Positions 18,144 through 27,636 of a DNA stretch of 64,000 nt are shown here, in pieces. Below the pieces are notes generated by a model, which ran no database searches, was not told where the DNA came from, and saw only the letters and a list, made by a program, of their open reading frames with translations. The stretch is from HGM04593 sp045589695. GTDB lineage: Bacteria > Bacteroidota > Bacteroidia > Bacteroidales > Bacteroidaceae. A program made the translations under genes and the position numbers. Location: positions 62,001 to 126,000 of the forward strand of contig JAZNPP010000026.1 in NCBI GenBank assembly GCA_045589695.1. The letters run 5' to 3'. Positions within the stretch are counted from its first letter, which is position 1; each line of letters starts with the position of its first letter.

Positions 18144-19586
18144 TTAGAAACGAAAATCCCTTTTACCGTTCTCAATAGCATCAAGACAGCTTGCCGCCTT
18201 TGCCCTGACGCTCTCGCGAGGCACCGATCGCAATAGTCTTTTTATCATCCTCTCGCCCTTTTCGCATGTTTCGGGCGACGCATAATCCTTCAAGTACTCC
18301 TTTAAAGTCAAGAGCGCATTAGGCAGGCAACAGTTTGATATCTGTCCGTTCTTGAGAAGCGTCATGAATCGGTCGCCGGTACGTCCCTCACGGTAGCATG
18401 CCGTACAGAAGCTCGGAATATGGTCAAGGTCAAGCAGCCATGACACCACCTCTTCGAGAGTCCTGTTGTCGGATATGTCGAACTGCGCTGAATTCTCGTC
18501 ACTCTCTTCGGGTTTCACGTACCCGCCTACGCTCGTCCGCGAGCCGCCGCTCATTTGAGTGATACCAAGTTCGAGAAGCCGTTCACGGCTCTTCTTGCTC
18601 TCTCTTGTCGATATTATCATGCCCGTATACGGAACGGCAATCCTTATCAGGGCTACAATCTTAAAGAAAATATCGTCAGGAACAGCATTCTCAAAGTCGC
18701 CGGTATCCACATCGTCTGCTTTGCAAAGCCGTGGTACGCTTATCGTATGCGGCCCCACCCCGTATGTCGCCTCAAGGTGTTCCGCATGCATCAGCAAGCC
18801 TACGAAGTCGTAACGGAAGGTCTCAAGGCCGAACAATACCCCAATGCCTACATCATCGATACCGCCCTGCATGGCACGGTCCATCGCTTCGGTATGCCAC
18901 GCATAGTCGCTCTTCGGACCTGTCGGATGAAGAGCCTCGTACGCGGTTTTGTTGTATGTCTCCTGAAAAAGTATATATGTTCCTATTCCCGCATCGCGCA
19001 GACGCCGGTAGTTTTCTACAGTCGTAGCCGCTATATTCACGTTCACCCTGCGTATGGCACCATTCTTATGCTTGATGTCATAGATTGTCTTTATGCTTTC
19101 CAGAATATACTCTATCGGATTTTTAAGCGGATGCTCGCCGGCTTCGAGAGCAAGACGTTTATGGCCCATATCCTGGAGAGCGATAACCTCGGCGCGTATC
19201 TCTTCCTGTGTCAGTTTTTTACGTCTTATATCCTTGTTTTTGGCATGATAAGGGCAATAGACGCAGCCGTTCACGCAATAGTTCGAAAGATAAAGAGGAG
19301 CGAACATCACAATACGGTTGCCGTAGAAACGATGCTTTATCTCATTGGCGAGCCTGTATACGGCCTCCGTCACTTCCGGGTCGTCACACTCGAGCAGCAA
19401 GGCCGCCTCCCTATGAGTTATGCCTTTGAATTCGGCAGCTTTTCTCAATATGCCGTCAATGAGTTCACGGTTATCGCAATTCTCTTTTGCGTAAGAGATT
19501 GCAGAGCGTATCTCATCATCACAGATGAATTCGCTTGCTGTTTTTGACTTTGGGTTATACATATTATATCTCTTTATAGTCGCCAC
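18144..19586 (-). CDS. hydG: [FeFe] hydrogenase maturase HydG (tyrosine lyase)
   Basis: HydG is a radical SAM enzyme that splits tyrosine to supply the CO and cyanide ligands of the H-cluster. The radical SAM cluster motif is Cys104-x3-Cys108-x2-Cys111 (NYCVNGCVYCPYH). The C-terminal second cluster motif CX2CX22C, special to HydG and absent from ThiH, is present at 394, 397 and 420. The length of 480 is typical. Its start overlaps the end of hydE by 23 bases, which suggests translational coupling. Confidence 0.95.
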   Translation of the reverse strand: MATIKRYNMYNPKSKTASEFICDDEIRSAISYAKENCDNRELIDGILRKAAEFKGITHREAALLLECDDPEVTEAVYRLANEIKHRFYGNRIVMFAPLYLSNYCVNGCVYCPYHAKNKDIRRKKLTQEEIRAEVIALQDMGHKRLALEAGEHPLKNPIEYILESIKTIYDIKHKNGAIRRVNVNIAATTVENYRRLRDAGIGTYILFQETYNKTAYEALHPTGPKSDYAWHTEAMDRAMQGGIDDVGIGVLFGLETFRYDFVGLLMHAEHLEATYGVGPHTISVPRLCKADDVDTGDFENAVPDDIFFKIVALIRIAVPYTGMIISTRESKKSRERLLELGITQMSGGSRTSVGGYVKPEESDENSAQFDISDNRTLEEVVSWLLDLDHIPSFCTACYREGRTGDRFMTLLKNGQISNCCLPNALLTLKEYLKDYASPETCEKGERMIKRLLRSVPRESVRAKAASCLDAIENGKRDFRF

Positions 19587-20619
19587 GTCCGAAGTCTATC
19601 CTGTAACCTATCATATTCAGCTTACGTTCAAGCAATTCGAGTTGCCCCGCCGACTTGCTGTCGTGAATCTTCTTATTATTGTATATCGTATATTTTTCGG
19701 CATACCCGGCAGGCGTAAGGTTAGGCATTACCACATTCGCTCCCGCAAGTATTCCGAGTTCAGTACCATTCTCACACAAAGTCGCAAGAGCCGTCGTAGA
19801 GGGTATCAGAGCTTGGGGAAAACGCAGACGCAACAATGAAATCACAAGCAATACCATATCAGCCTTTCCCGGCGCCTCATTTTCAAAAGGCGTTCCGGCG
19901 GCCGGGATAAAAGGACCGACCCCTATCATCGCCGGTTTAAGCCTGTCGAGGTACAGCAGGTCAGCGACCAATTCATCTATTCCCTGCCCGGGAGCGCCAA
20001 TCATCATTCCGCTTCCGGTCTGAAATCCAAGTTCCTTAAGCAGCCGCAAACAGCCCTTCCTGTTGTCAAGGCTCATTCCGCCGGGGTGAAGCCGTGAATA
20101 ATGGTTCTCGCATGCGCTCTCGTGACGCAACAGATATCTGTCGGCCCCGGCGTCGCGAAGCATTTCATAGCCTTTCCTCGAACGTTCGCCGACAGAGAGC
20201 GTAACCGCCTTTTCGGGATACTTGCTCTTGATGCTTCTTACCACGTCCGCAAGCCACTCGTCGCTTTGCTCGGTATCCTCTCCGCCTTGCAGCACAAAGG
20301 TATTGAAGCCTAACGCGGCCCCCCTGTCGCAACTATCAATCACCTGTTCTTTTGTCAGTCTGTAACGCCGCGCCTCTTTGTTGGCGCTACGCAAACCGCA
20401 ATAATAGCATCCGTTCCTGCAATACGAACTTATCTCAATCAAGGCCCTTACATATACCCTGTTTCCGAAGTTATCCATCGCCGCAGCTCTTGCCATTGAC
20501 ATGAGTTCCCTTCGCTCGCTGTCATCAAGTGAAGTCAAGAGCCGGCGCCATGTCGTTTCAGAGACGAATTCGTCCCTCGACAAGGCCGCTATACACTCCG
20601 AAAAGCCCATTTTCTCCAT
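19564..20619 (-). CDS. hydE: [FeFe] hydrogenase maturase HydE
   Basis: HydE is the third H-cluster maturase, a radical SAM enzyme of the BioB-like group. The cluster motif CxxxCxxC is seen in SSYCRNGCYYCGLR, followed by the YRLTKEQV and LQGGED segments and a GMMIGAPGQ stretch typical of HydE. The frame is open up to 20703, but the ATG at 20619 (MEKMGFSECI) gives a normal length of 351 and avoids running into the divergent gene; a second ATG follows three codons later. A TATTTTTG box lies 29 bases upstream. Confidence 0.92.
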   Translation of the reverse strand: MEKMGFSECIAALSRDEFVSETTWRRLLTSLDDSERRELMSMARAAAMDNFGNRVYVRALIEISSYCRNGCYYCGLRSANKEARRYRLTKEQVIDSCDRGAALGFNTFVLQGGEDTEQSDEWLADVVRSIKSKYPEKAVTLSVGERSRKGYEMLRDAGADRYLLRHESACENHYSRLHPGGMSLDNRKGCLRLLKELGFQTGSGMMIGAPGQGIDELVADLLYLDRLKPAMIGVGPFIPAAGTPFENEAPGKADMVLLVISLLRLRFPQALIPSTTALATLCENGTELGILAGANVVMPNLTPAGYAEKYTIYNNKKIHDSKSAGQLELLERKLNMIGYRIDFGRGDYKEI

Positions 20620-20647
20620 TTTTTCACATTTGAGACAAACATTATTG

Positions 20648-20655
20648 CAAAAATA
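20648..20655 (-). promoter_or_regulatory. candidate hydE -7 box (TATTTTTG)
   Basis: The minus strand reads TATTTTTG, matching TAnnTTTG, 29 bases before the chosen hydE start. The whole divergent gap between hydE and the hydrogenase gene is only 84 bases, so both promoters must lie close together and may be controlled jointly. No -33 element is clear. Confidence 0.35.
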
Positions 20656-20703
20656 GTAGAATTTGATATTTTTTTGACTACTTTTACTGCAAATTTTACG
20701 CAA

Positions 20704-22149
20704 ATGGAATATAGCAACAACACCATGTTCGTACGTTATAAACTTTTGACAAAATTAGTGTCAATGTGGAAGCACGGCGAGCTTCGCGACAAAATCGACA
20801 GCATGCCTTATGAGATGTATCCTCGCAACCAGAAGCCTAAGGGCAGATGTTGTATACATAAAGAACGTGCAGTAATCAAGTACAAGACAATGGCCATGCT
20901 CGGCTTCACCATGCAGGACGAAGTCAATGAAATGGACAGCCTGAGCAAGTATGTCGAGCGTATGGAGAACCGCAAAGGGCTCTCGTTGGACGACGGCGCT
21001 ATACTCCATGTGATGGACGAGGCTTGCTCTTCATGCGTAAAAATCAACTATGAGGTCTCAAACCTCTGCCGAGGCTGCGTCGCTCGCCCTTGCTACACCA
21101 ACTGTCCCAAGAACGCAATCTATTACGACAAGGATGGCAAGGCGCATATCGACCATGACAAATGCATCAGCTGCGGAAAATGCCATCAGGTATGTCCGTA
21201 CCATGCAATCATATACATGCCTGTACCTTGCGAAGAAGCATGTCCCGTAAAGGCCATTTCAAAAGACGAATACGGTGTCGAGCATATAGACCCGGCAAAG
21301 TGCATATACTGCGGCAAATGCCTTAACGCATGTCCTTTCGGCGCAATCTTCGACAAATGCGAAGTATTCGACGTTCTCAAAGAGATGAATAAAGGCGAAA
21401 AGGTCATCGCTATGGTAGCTCCAGCAGTCCTCGCGCAATTCGGCAAGCCTATCGAGCATGTATACGGCGCATTAAAGGCTATTGGCTTCAGCGACATCGT
21501 CGAGGTCGCATACGGTGCCGAAGAGACCACACGCCGAGAGGCCGAAGAGCTTAAAGAAAAGCTCGAAGAAGGCCAGCCGTTCATGACGACAAGCTGCTGC
21601 CCCGCTTATGTAAACCTTGCGCAGAAACACATACCCGACCTTGTAAAATATGTATCATCAACGGGTTCTCCGATGCACTACACCGCAATATACGCAAAGG
21701 AGAAGTTCGGCAACGGCTGCAAGACAGTCTTCATTGCGCCATGCGCTTCAAAGAAGGCCGAAGGAGCGAAGGACGAGAATGTCGATTATGTATGGACATT
21801 CCGAGAACTTAATTCCGTAATACAAGGCATGGGCATAGACATTGAAAGCACAATACCTTATACTCCTGCCGAACAGGCATGCCGTGACGCGCACAATTTC
21901 GCCAAGACGACAGGTGTTTTCACAGCCGTGAAGAACTACATCGGCGAAGCGGAACTCGAGGGCGTAGTCATCGCCGACCTTCACAAGAAGAATATCGCGA
22001 TGCTACGTGCATACGCCAAGACCGGCAAATGTCCGGGGAAGCTCGTAGAGGTCATGTCATGCCCTGGCGGCTGCATAACAGGCCCCTGTTCATGCAGCGA
22101 AGGCGGAGAGGCGTCACGCCGCTTCGAAGCCGAAGTGAAGAAAAAGTAA
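20704..22149 (+). CDS. [FeFe] hydrogenase, group B type
   Basis: This is the catalytic subunit of an iron-only hydrogenase, reversibly making H2 from protons and low-potential electrons, probably from ferredoxin, in the cytoplasm. An N-terminal part has a CxxCxxxxCxxxCP site (CRGCVARPCYTNCP) and two ferredoxin-type sites (CISCGKCHQVCP, CIYCGKCLNACP). The H-cluster domain has TSCCPAY, PCASKKAE and EVMSCPGGCITGPC. The wording of these three motifs and the long N-terminal region with CCIHKERAV point to group B rather than the classical group A. The frame opens with a TTG at 20674, but the ATG at 20704 fits better. It is divergent from its maturases hydEGF. Confidence 0.88.
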   Translation: MEYSNNTMFVRYKLLTKLVSMWKHGELRDKIDSMPYEMYPRNQKPKGRCCIHKERAVIKYKTMAMLGFTMQDEVNEMDSLSKYVERMENRKGLSLDDGAILHVMDEACSSCVKINYEVSNLCRGCVARPCYTNCPKNAIYYDKDGKAHIDHDKCISCGKCHQVCPYHAIIYMPVPCEEACPVKAISKDEYGVEHIDPAKCIYCGKCLNACPFGAIFDKCEVFDVLKEMNKGEKVIAMVAPAVLAQFGKPIEHVYGALKAIGFSDIVEVAYGAEETTRREAEELKEKLEEGQPFMTTSCCPAYVNLAQKHIPDLVKYVSSTGSPMHYTAIYAKEKFGNGCKTVFIAPCASKKAEGAKDENVDYVWTFRELNSVIQGMGIDIESTIPYTPAEQACRDAHNFAKTTGVFTAVKNYIGEAELEGVVIADLHKKNIAMLRAYAKTGKCPGKLVEVMSCPGGCITGPCSCSEGGEASRRFEAEVKKK

Positions 22150-22214
22150 GAATTTCGGCACAAACCGAAAATACAAGAACCGCTGTTCAAGAAATAGTTC
22201 AAAAGTCAAAAATA

Positions 22215-22259
22215 AAGCGAACCCCAAAGTTTTTATCAAAAAAACTTTGGGGTTCGCTT
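22215..22259. terminator. bidirectional terminator, perfect 20-bp stem
   Basis: AAGCGAACCCCAAAGTTTTT (22215-22234) pairs perfectly with its reverse complement at 22240-22259 around a 5-base loop. It stands between the convergent hydrogenase and carB genes, 65 bases after the first and 38 bases after the second, and can serve both. The stem carries A/T pairs at the loop side and no long T run after it. Confidence 0.8.
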
Positions 22260-22297
22260 ATTATGCGGCTCTCATTCTTTCATTTGAAAGTCATTGT

Positions 22298-25200
22298 TTA
22301 CTTGAACTCATCCCAACTCTTGACCGGCAGTTCATTAACGTCAATCTTGCAGAATGCGCGAATGAATGCGCTTGCAAGGCGCGCGTTAGTTATAAGAGGT
22401 ATATTGTGGTCGATAGCCGCACGACGTATGCGGTAGCCGTTTGTAAGCTCTCGCTTCGTGTGGTTCTTGGGAATGTTTATGATAAGGTCGAAACGGTGGT
22501 CCGCAATCATCTGCATTATGTTGTTCTCAGCGTTCGGGTCTTCGTCGGGCCACATCACGGCAGTCGCCTTAACGCCGTTCTCGTTCAAGAACTTGGCTGT
22601 ACCTGATGTCGCATAGATATTGTAACCCTTCTGAGCGAGAACTATAGTAGACTCAAGCAGGTCGGCCTTAGACTTCGCCGCGCCCGAAGAAACCATTACA
22701 TTCTTTTCGGGAACACTGTAGCCTACAGCAATCATTGCGTTAAGCAATGCCTCCTCGAAGTCGTCGCCAATGCAGCCTACCTCACCTGTTGAAGACATAT
22801 CCACGCCAAGAACAGGGTCGGCCTGATGCAAGCGGCTGAACGAGAACTGAGAAGCCTTGACGCCTATCCAGTCAATATCGAACGCCGACTTATCGGGCTG
22901 GCTGTAAGGAGCGCCGAGCATGATGCGTGTGGCAGTCTCGATGAAATTGCGTTTCAGCACCTTGGAAACGAACGGGAACGAACGTGACGCACGCAGGTTA
23001 CACTCGATAACCTTTACCTCATTGTTCTTAGCAAGGAACTGTATATTGAAAGGACCTGATATATTAAGTTCTTTAGCTATTCTGCGGCTTATTTTCTTAA
23101 TTCGGCGCGCTGTCTCAAAATAGATTTTCTGTGCGGGGAACACAAGCGTAGCGTCACCGGAGTGAACGCCTGCGAACTCCACATGCTCAGAGATAGCATA
23201 CTCCACAACCTCGCCGTTCTGCGCTACAGCGTCGAACTCTATTTCCTTTGTCTCCATCATGAACTGAGATACCACGACAGGGAACTCCTTTGACACCTCC
23301 GCAGCCATCTTAAGGAACTCCTGAAGTTCCTCTTCGTTGTAGCAGACGTTCATCGCAGCGCCTGAAAGCACGTAAGAAGGACGCACAAGTACAGGATAAC
23401 CTACCTTATCCACGAACTCCTTCATATCTTCTATGCTTGTAAGTTCCTTCCATGCGGGCTGGTCAATGCCGAGCTGGTCGAGCATAGCCGAGAATTTATG
23501 ACGGTTTTCGGCACGGTCTATGCTAAGAGGTGACGTACCGAGTATAGGCACAGCCTGACGGTGCAGCTTCATAGCAAGGTTGTTCGGTATCTGACCGCCG
23601 ACCGATACAATCACGCCACCAGGCTGCTCAAGGTCAATGACATCGAGCACACGCTCCAATGACAACTCGTCGAAGTATAAACGGTCGCACATGTCATAGT
23701 CAGTCGATACGGTCTCAGGATTATAGTTAATCATTATTGACTTGTAGCCGAGCTTGCGCGCTGTCTGGACAGCATTTACCGAACACCAGTCGAACTCAAC
23801 CGATGAACCGATACGGTATGCGCCTGAACCGAGAACGACAACCGATTTCTCGTTCTTGTAATAGTTCACATCGTAGCCTGAGGTACCGTATGTCATGTAA
23901 AGATAGTTGGTCAGCTCAGGATGCTCCGAAGCTACCGTATTGATACGCTTTACAGCGGGAAGAATTCCGAGTTCCTTGCGGCGCGCACGTACAGCGAGAT
24001 TGCCTGTTTCCATATTCTTCTCTTCCTTAAGGACAAAGCGTGAAATCTGGAAGTCTGAGAAGCCGAGTTCCTTCGCTCTTCTCAAGACGTCTGCCGGAAG
24101 TTCCTCAAGCGTGTTGTAACCCTCAAGCACATGCTTGTAATCGACAATATTCTTCAGTTTCTCAAGGAACCACGGGTCAATCTTCGTAAGTTCGCTTATG
24201 CGCTCTACAGTGTAACCCTCTTCGAGAGCCGATGCGATAGAGAATACACGCATGTCGGTCGGGTTCGCGAGTTCTTCGTCAAGATTGTCGAAGTGAGTAT
24301 GCTCGTTTCCTACAAAACCGTGCATGCCCTGGCCTATCATACGCAAGCCCTTCTGGATTACCTCTTCGAAACTGCGGCCGATAGACATTATTTCGCCCAC
24401 CGACTTCATGCTTGAGCCTATCTGACGTGATACGCCCGCGAACTTAGTCAAGTCCCAACGAGGTATCTTGCAGATAAGGTAATCAAGTTCAGGAGCTTTA
24501 TATGCGCTGTTGGGAGTACCCATCTCTCCAATCTCGTCAAGAGTGTACCCGAGAGCTATCTTGGCGGCCACGAACGCAAGAGGATATCCGGTAGCTTTAG
24601 ATGCAAGAGCTGAAGAACGGCTCAAGCGGGCATTGACCTCAATTACACGATAGTCGTTCGTTTCAGCGTTAAAAGCGTACTGTATGTTGCACTCGCCGAC
24701 AATGCCGAGGTGACGGATAGCCTTTACTGAAATCTCCTGCATGAACTTAACCTGTTCAGGCGTAAGCGAACATGTAGGAGCCACGACAATAGACTCGCCG
24801 GTGTGAATGCCGAGCGGGTCGAAGTTCTCCATGCTTGCCACTGTGAAACAATGGTCGTTAGCGTCACGTATAACTTCGAACTCAATCTCCTTCCATCCCT
24901 TAAGCGATTCTTCTACGAGTATCTGGTTTGAGAAAGTGAATGCGCTCTCTGCGAGTTCCTTGAAACTTGCCTCGTCACGGCAGATGCCGCTGCCGAGGCC
25001 GCCGAGAGCGTATGCTGAACGCACCATTACCGGAAATCCTATCTCATGAGCTGCTTTCAAAGCATCTTCCATGCTCTCGACAGCCTGGCTCACGGGAGTC
25101 TTCATAGGTATCTCGTCGAGTTTCTTGACGAAAAGGTCGCGGTCCTCTGTATACATGATAGCCTCTACTGATGTACCGAGGACTTTCACTCCGTACTTGT

Positions 25201-25519
25201 CAAGAATACCCTTCTGATAGAGTTCCGTACCGCAGTTCAGCGCAGTCTGTCCGCCGAATGCGAGCAGAATGCCGTCGGGACGCTCCTTCTTTATAATTTC
25301 CTCGACATTATGTATATCTACTGGAAGGAAATACACCTTATCGGCAATACCTTCAGAGGTCTGGATTGTTGCGACATTGGGGTTAATCAGCACCGATTGA
25401 ATACCCTCTTCACGCAGCGCTTTGAGCGCTTGCGAGCCGGAATAGTCGAACTCGCCTGCCTGACCAATGCGCAACGCGCCGGAACCGAGCAACAGCACCT
25501 TATTCAGTTTTTCTTTCAT
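22298..25519 (-). CDS. carB: carbamoyl-phosphate synthase large subunit
   Basis: CarB makes carbamoyl phosphate from bicarbonate, ATP and ammonia for pyrimidine and arginine synthesis. The 1073 residues hold the full duplicated arrangement: a first ATP-grasp half (KVLLLGSGALRIGQAGEFDYSGSQ at the start), an oligomerisation region, a second half (VVVLGSGAYRIGSSVEFDW), and the C-terminal MGS-like allosteric domain from about 935 (NIYATSGTAKFL). All is intact. The small subunit that supplies glutamine-derived ammonia, CarA, is not beside it; the gene directly upstream (39-base gap) is a PurF-like amidotransferase. Confidence 0.96.
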   Translation of the reverse strand: MKEKLNKVLLLGSGALRIGQAGEFDYSGSQALKALREEGIQSVLINPNVATIQTSEGIADKVYFLPVDIHNVEEIIKKERPDGILLAFGGQTALNCGTELYQKGILDKYGVKVLGTSVEAIMYTEDRDLFVKKLDEIPMKTPVSQAVESMEDALKAAHEIGFPVMVRSAYALGGLGSGICRDEASFKELAESAFTFSNQILVEESLKGWKEIEFEVIRDANDHCFTVASMENFDPLGIHTGESIVVAPTCSLTPEQVKFMQEISVKAIRHLGIVGECNIQYAFNAETNDYRVIEVNARLSRSSALASKATGYPLAFVAAKIALGYTLDEIGEMGTPNSAYKAPELDYLICKIPRWDLTKFAGVSRQIGSSMKSVGEIMSIGRSFEEVIQKGLRMIGQGMHGFVGNEHTHFDNLDEELANPTDMRVFSIASALEEGYTVERISELTKIDPWFLEKLKNIVDYKHVLEGYNTLEELPADVLRRAKELGFSDFQISRFVLKEEKNMETGNLAVRARRKELGILPAVKRINTVASEHPELTNYLYMTYGTSGYDVNYYKNEKSVVVLGSGAYRIGSSVEFDWCSVNAVQTARKLGYKSIMINYNPETVSTDYDMCDRLYFDELSLERVLDVIDLEQPGGVIVSVGGQIPNNLAMKLHRQAVPILGTSPLSIDRAENRHKFSAMLDQLGIDQPAWKELTSIEDMKEFVDKVGYPVLVRPSYVLSGAAMNVCYNEEELQEFLKMAAEVSKEFPVVVSQFMMETKEIEFDAVAQNGEVVEYAISEHVEFAGVHSGDATLVFPAQKIYFETARRIKKISRRIAKELNISGPFNIQFLAKNNEVKVIECNLRASRSFPFVSKVLKRNFIETATRIMLGAPYSQPDKSAFDIDWIGVKASQFSFSRLHQADPVLGVDMSSTGEVGCIGDDFEEALLNAMIAVGYSVPEKNVMVSSGAAKSKADLLESTIVLAQKGYNIYATSGTAKFLNENGVKATAVMWPDEDPNAENNIMQMIADHRFDLIINIPKNHTKRELTNGYRIRRAAIDHNIPLITNARLASAFIRAFCKIDVNELPVKSWDEFK

Positions 25520-25558
25520 ATTATATAAATATATAAGGGTTTAATATTTACTACAGAT

Positions 25559-27439
25559 TTACTTGTAAAGATATTTTTCGTAATGATATACAAATGCCTC
25601 ATTCACAAGACGGTTTCCGCCGGGTGTCGGGTATATACCGCTGAAATACCAGTCGCCCAAATGGTTTGGACATGCGTCATGCAGGCCTTCAAGAGACTGG
25701 AATACAAGTTCAAGTTCCGCATTCAAATCGACAGGTTTCAGCAGGTCGGCGATTTTTTTCGAAATTTCATCGGCTGTAAACGGATGATAAATAGCGCGTG
25801 TGCAGTTTACCTGTTCCGAATCAGGCTTCTTCAATTCTTCCACACAAGCCCTGTATGTCTCGTCGATAATATGACGTTTGCCGTTTTCATAAAGCAGTTC
25901 AAGAGCAGCCTTGAACGCGACGAAATGGTCAAATTTCTCCATGTCTATACCATAGTAGTCGGGATAACGTATTTGCGGGCTCGAAGATACCACGATAATC
26001 TTCTTCGGTTCAAGACGGTCCAGAATATTCAGAATACTCTGTTTCAAAGTCGTGCCTCTTACAATACTGTCATCGATAACGACAAGATTATCAACCTTTG
26101 GCTTTATTGTGCCATAGGTGATGTCATATACGTGGGCCGCAAGGTCGTTTCTCTTGTCACTTGTAGAGATGAACGTACGCATCTTGATATCCTTGTTCGC
26201 CACCTTTTCTTGACGTACCTTCTTTGTCACTATAGCGTTCAGTTCTTCCGCCGTAAAGCTCTTGCCTGAATTTATCTCTTTAACCTTCCATTCATCGAGA
26301 TACTCCTGCATACCCTCCATCATTCCGTAGAACGCCATTTCGGCAGTATTAGGTATGAATGAGAACACCGTATTGTCAAGGTCATAACCGATGGCTTTCA
26401 GAATCTGTTCCTTAAGATTAAAGCCAAGCGACTTTCTCTCTTTGTATATGTCTCCATCATTGCCTCGGCTGAAATATATACGTTCGAACGAGCAAGGCAG
26501 AAGGGCTTTCTGAGGTATGACAATCTCTCTTCTCAAATCACCGCGCTTGTTCATTATAAGAGCTTCGCCCGGCTGTATCTCAATAACCTCATCGGCTTTC
26601 AAATTCATTGCGGTCTGCAAAGCCGCACGTTCGCTGGCAACAAGAAAAATCTCGTCATTAGCGTACCAGTATGCGGTTCTCACTCCCCATGGGTCACGCA
26701 TCACGAACATTTCACCGCTGCCCGTCACGCCGCAGAAGACATAGCCGCCGTCAAGCATCGGAGTAGATGTGCGAAGTACATTCGCCATATCGACACGCTC
26801 CTCTATCGTATTAGTTATATCCATGCCTTCGAGTCCCTCGGCCTCGCAATCCTTAAAGATGCGTTCAACCTCACGGTCAAGACGGTGCCCCATAAGCTCA
26901 AGCATAATGTATGTGTCGGCATGCACTCTCGGATGCTGTCCGTGAGATACAAGTTCATGGAATACGTCATCGACATTCGTTATATGGAAATTTCCGCATA
27001 ACGCCAAGTTTTTCGCGCGCCAGTTGTTGCGGCGGAGGAAAGGATGCACATATTGCATGCCCGTCTTTCCTGTTGCCGAATAACGCAGGTGTCCCATGTA
27101 AAGTTCACCGGCAAATCCGAAGTGACGGTATGCATAGTCCGCATTGTTCTGATACTCCTTCGGATGCGACGACACGCCTTTGTTGGCATAATCGAACACC
27201 GTAGAAATTGCGCCTGAGCCTTCGGCTCTTTCACGGAACATATAATCTTCGCCCGGAGAAGCTTTCAGCTTCACGCAAGCGATACCTGCGCCTTGCTGGC
27301 CTCGGTTATACTGCTTGTTCATCAACAAGAAAAGTTTGTTCATGCCGTATGCCCATGTGCCATACTTCTCTTGATAATAATTCAAAGGCTTGCGCAGTCG
27401 AATCATAGCAACGCCGCATTCATGTAATAGAGGTTCCAT
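25559..27439 (-). CDS. PurF-like amidophosphoribosyltransferase (large Bacteroidota type)
   Basis: This has an N-terminal class II glutamine amidotransferase domain and a C-terminal phosphoribosyltransferase domain. MEPLLHECGVAMI sets Cys8 as the likely N-terminal nucleophile after removal of a short propeptide, as in PurF. The PRPP-binding loop is seen in NLVVIDDSIVRGTTL. At 626 residues it is much longer than the usual PurF of about 470-500, a form known from Bacteroidota next to the car genes. It could make phosphoribosylamine for purines, or serve another amidotransfer. The gene has a long leader with a candidate leader peptide and terminator. Confidence 0.85.
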   Translation of the reverse strand: MEPLLHECGVAMIRLRKPLNYYQEKYGTWAYGMNKLFLLMNKQYNRGQQGAGIACVKLKASPGEDYMFRERAEGSGAISTVFDYANKGVSSHPKEYQNNADYAYRHFGFAGELYMGHLRYSATGKTGMQYVHPFLRRNNWRAKNLALCGNFHITNVDDVFHELVSHGQHPRVHADTYIMLELMGHRLDREVERIFKDCEAEGLEGMDITNTIEERVDMANVLRTSTPMLDGGYVFCGVTGSGEMFVMRDPWGVRTAYWYANDEIFLVASERAALQTAMNLKADEVIEIQPGEALIMNKRGDLRREIVIPQKALLPCSFERIYFSRGNDGDIYKERKSLGFNLKEQILKAIGYDLDNTVFSFIPNTAEMAFYGMMEGMQEYLDEWKVKEINSGKSFTAEELNAIVTKKVRQEKVANKDIKMRTFISTSDKRNDLAAHVYDITYGTIKPKVDNLVVIDDSIVRGTTLKQSILNILDRLEPKKIIVVSSSPQIRYPDYYGIDMEKFDHFVAFKAALELLYENGKRHIIDETYRACVEELKKPDSEQVNCTRAIYHPFTADEISKKIADLLKPVDLNAELELVFQSLEGLHDACPNHLGDWYFSGIYPTPGGNRLVNEAFVYHYEKYLYK

Positions 27440-27474
27440 AATGATAAAAATAATTTCTGCTAATATACAAAAAA

Positions 27475-27496
27475 AGTCGTTTCAAACGAAACGACT
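27475..27496 (-). terminator. terminator/attenuator hairpin just before the PurF-like gene
   Basis: AGTCGTTTC (27475-27483) pairs perfectly with GAAACGACT (27488-27496) around a 4-base loop. On the minus strand it is followed by seven T residues, the form of an intrinsic terminator. It lies only 35 bases before the start codon of the PurF-like gene and about 350 bases past the aminotransferase stop, so it is better placed as an attenuator of the leader transcript than as an end for the upstream gene. Confidence 0.7.
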
Positions 27497-27505
27497 ATAA
27501 TAAAA

Positions 27506-27610
27506 CTATAAAAAATAAACATACATAACGGAACGCAAAGAGGCAAAAACGGCAGAGGAGCATTTTTTAAAGCCCTCAAACATTAGGTTTTTGTCGTTTT
27601 TGCGTTTCAT
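27506..27610 (-). CDS. candidate leader peptide, 34 residues
   Basis: A small frame begins MKRKNDKNLM and ends SLRSVMYVYFL, then TAG at 27506-27508. It starts 19 bases after a promoter-like box and stops nine bases before the terminator hairpin, the usual position of a leader peptide that governs attenuation. It is basic at the start and richer in aromatic residues at the end, with no single amino acid strongly repeated, so the signal sensed is unclear. Parts of the frame can form an RNA stem (27543-27553 with 27593-27603), which ribosome movement would open. Coding status is inferred from position only. Confidence 0.45.
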   Translation of the reverse strand: MKRKNDKNLMFEGFKKCSSAVFASLRSVMYVYFL

Positions 27611-27628
27611 AGCACCGTATTTACTCTG

Positions 27629-27636
27629 CGAAGATA
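27629..27636 (-). promoter_or_regulatory. candidate promoter -7 box of the PurF-like leader (TATCTTCG)
   Basis: The minus strand reads TATCTTCG, one base off TAnnTTTG, preceded by a T-rich stretch like that before the lepA box. Transcription from here would give a leader of about 180 bases before the PurF-like start codon. Confidence 0.4.
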
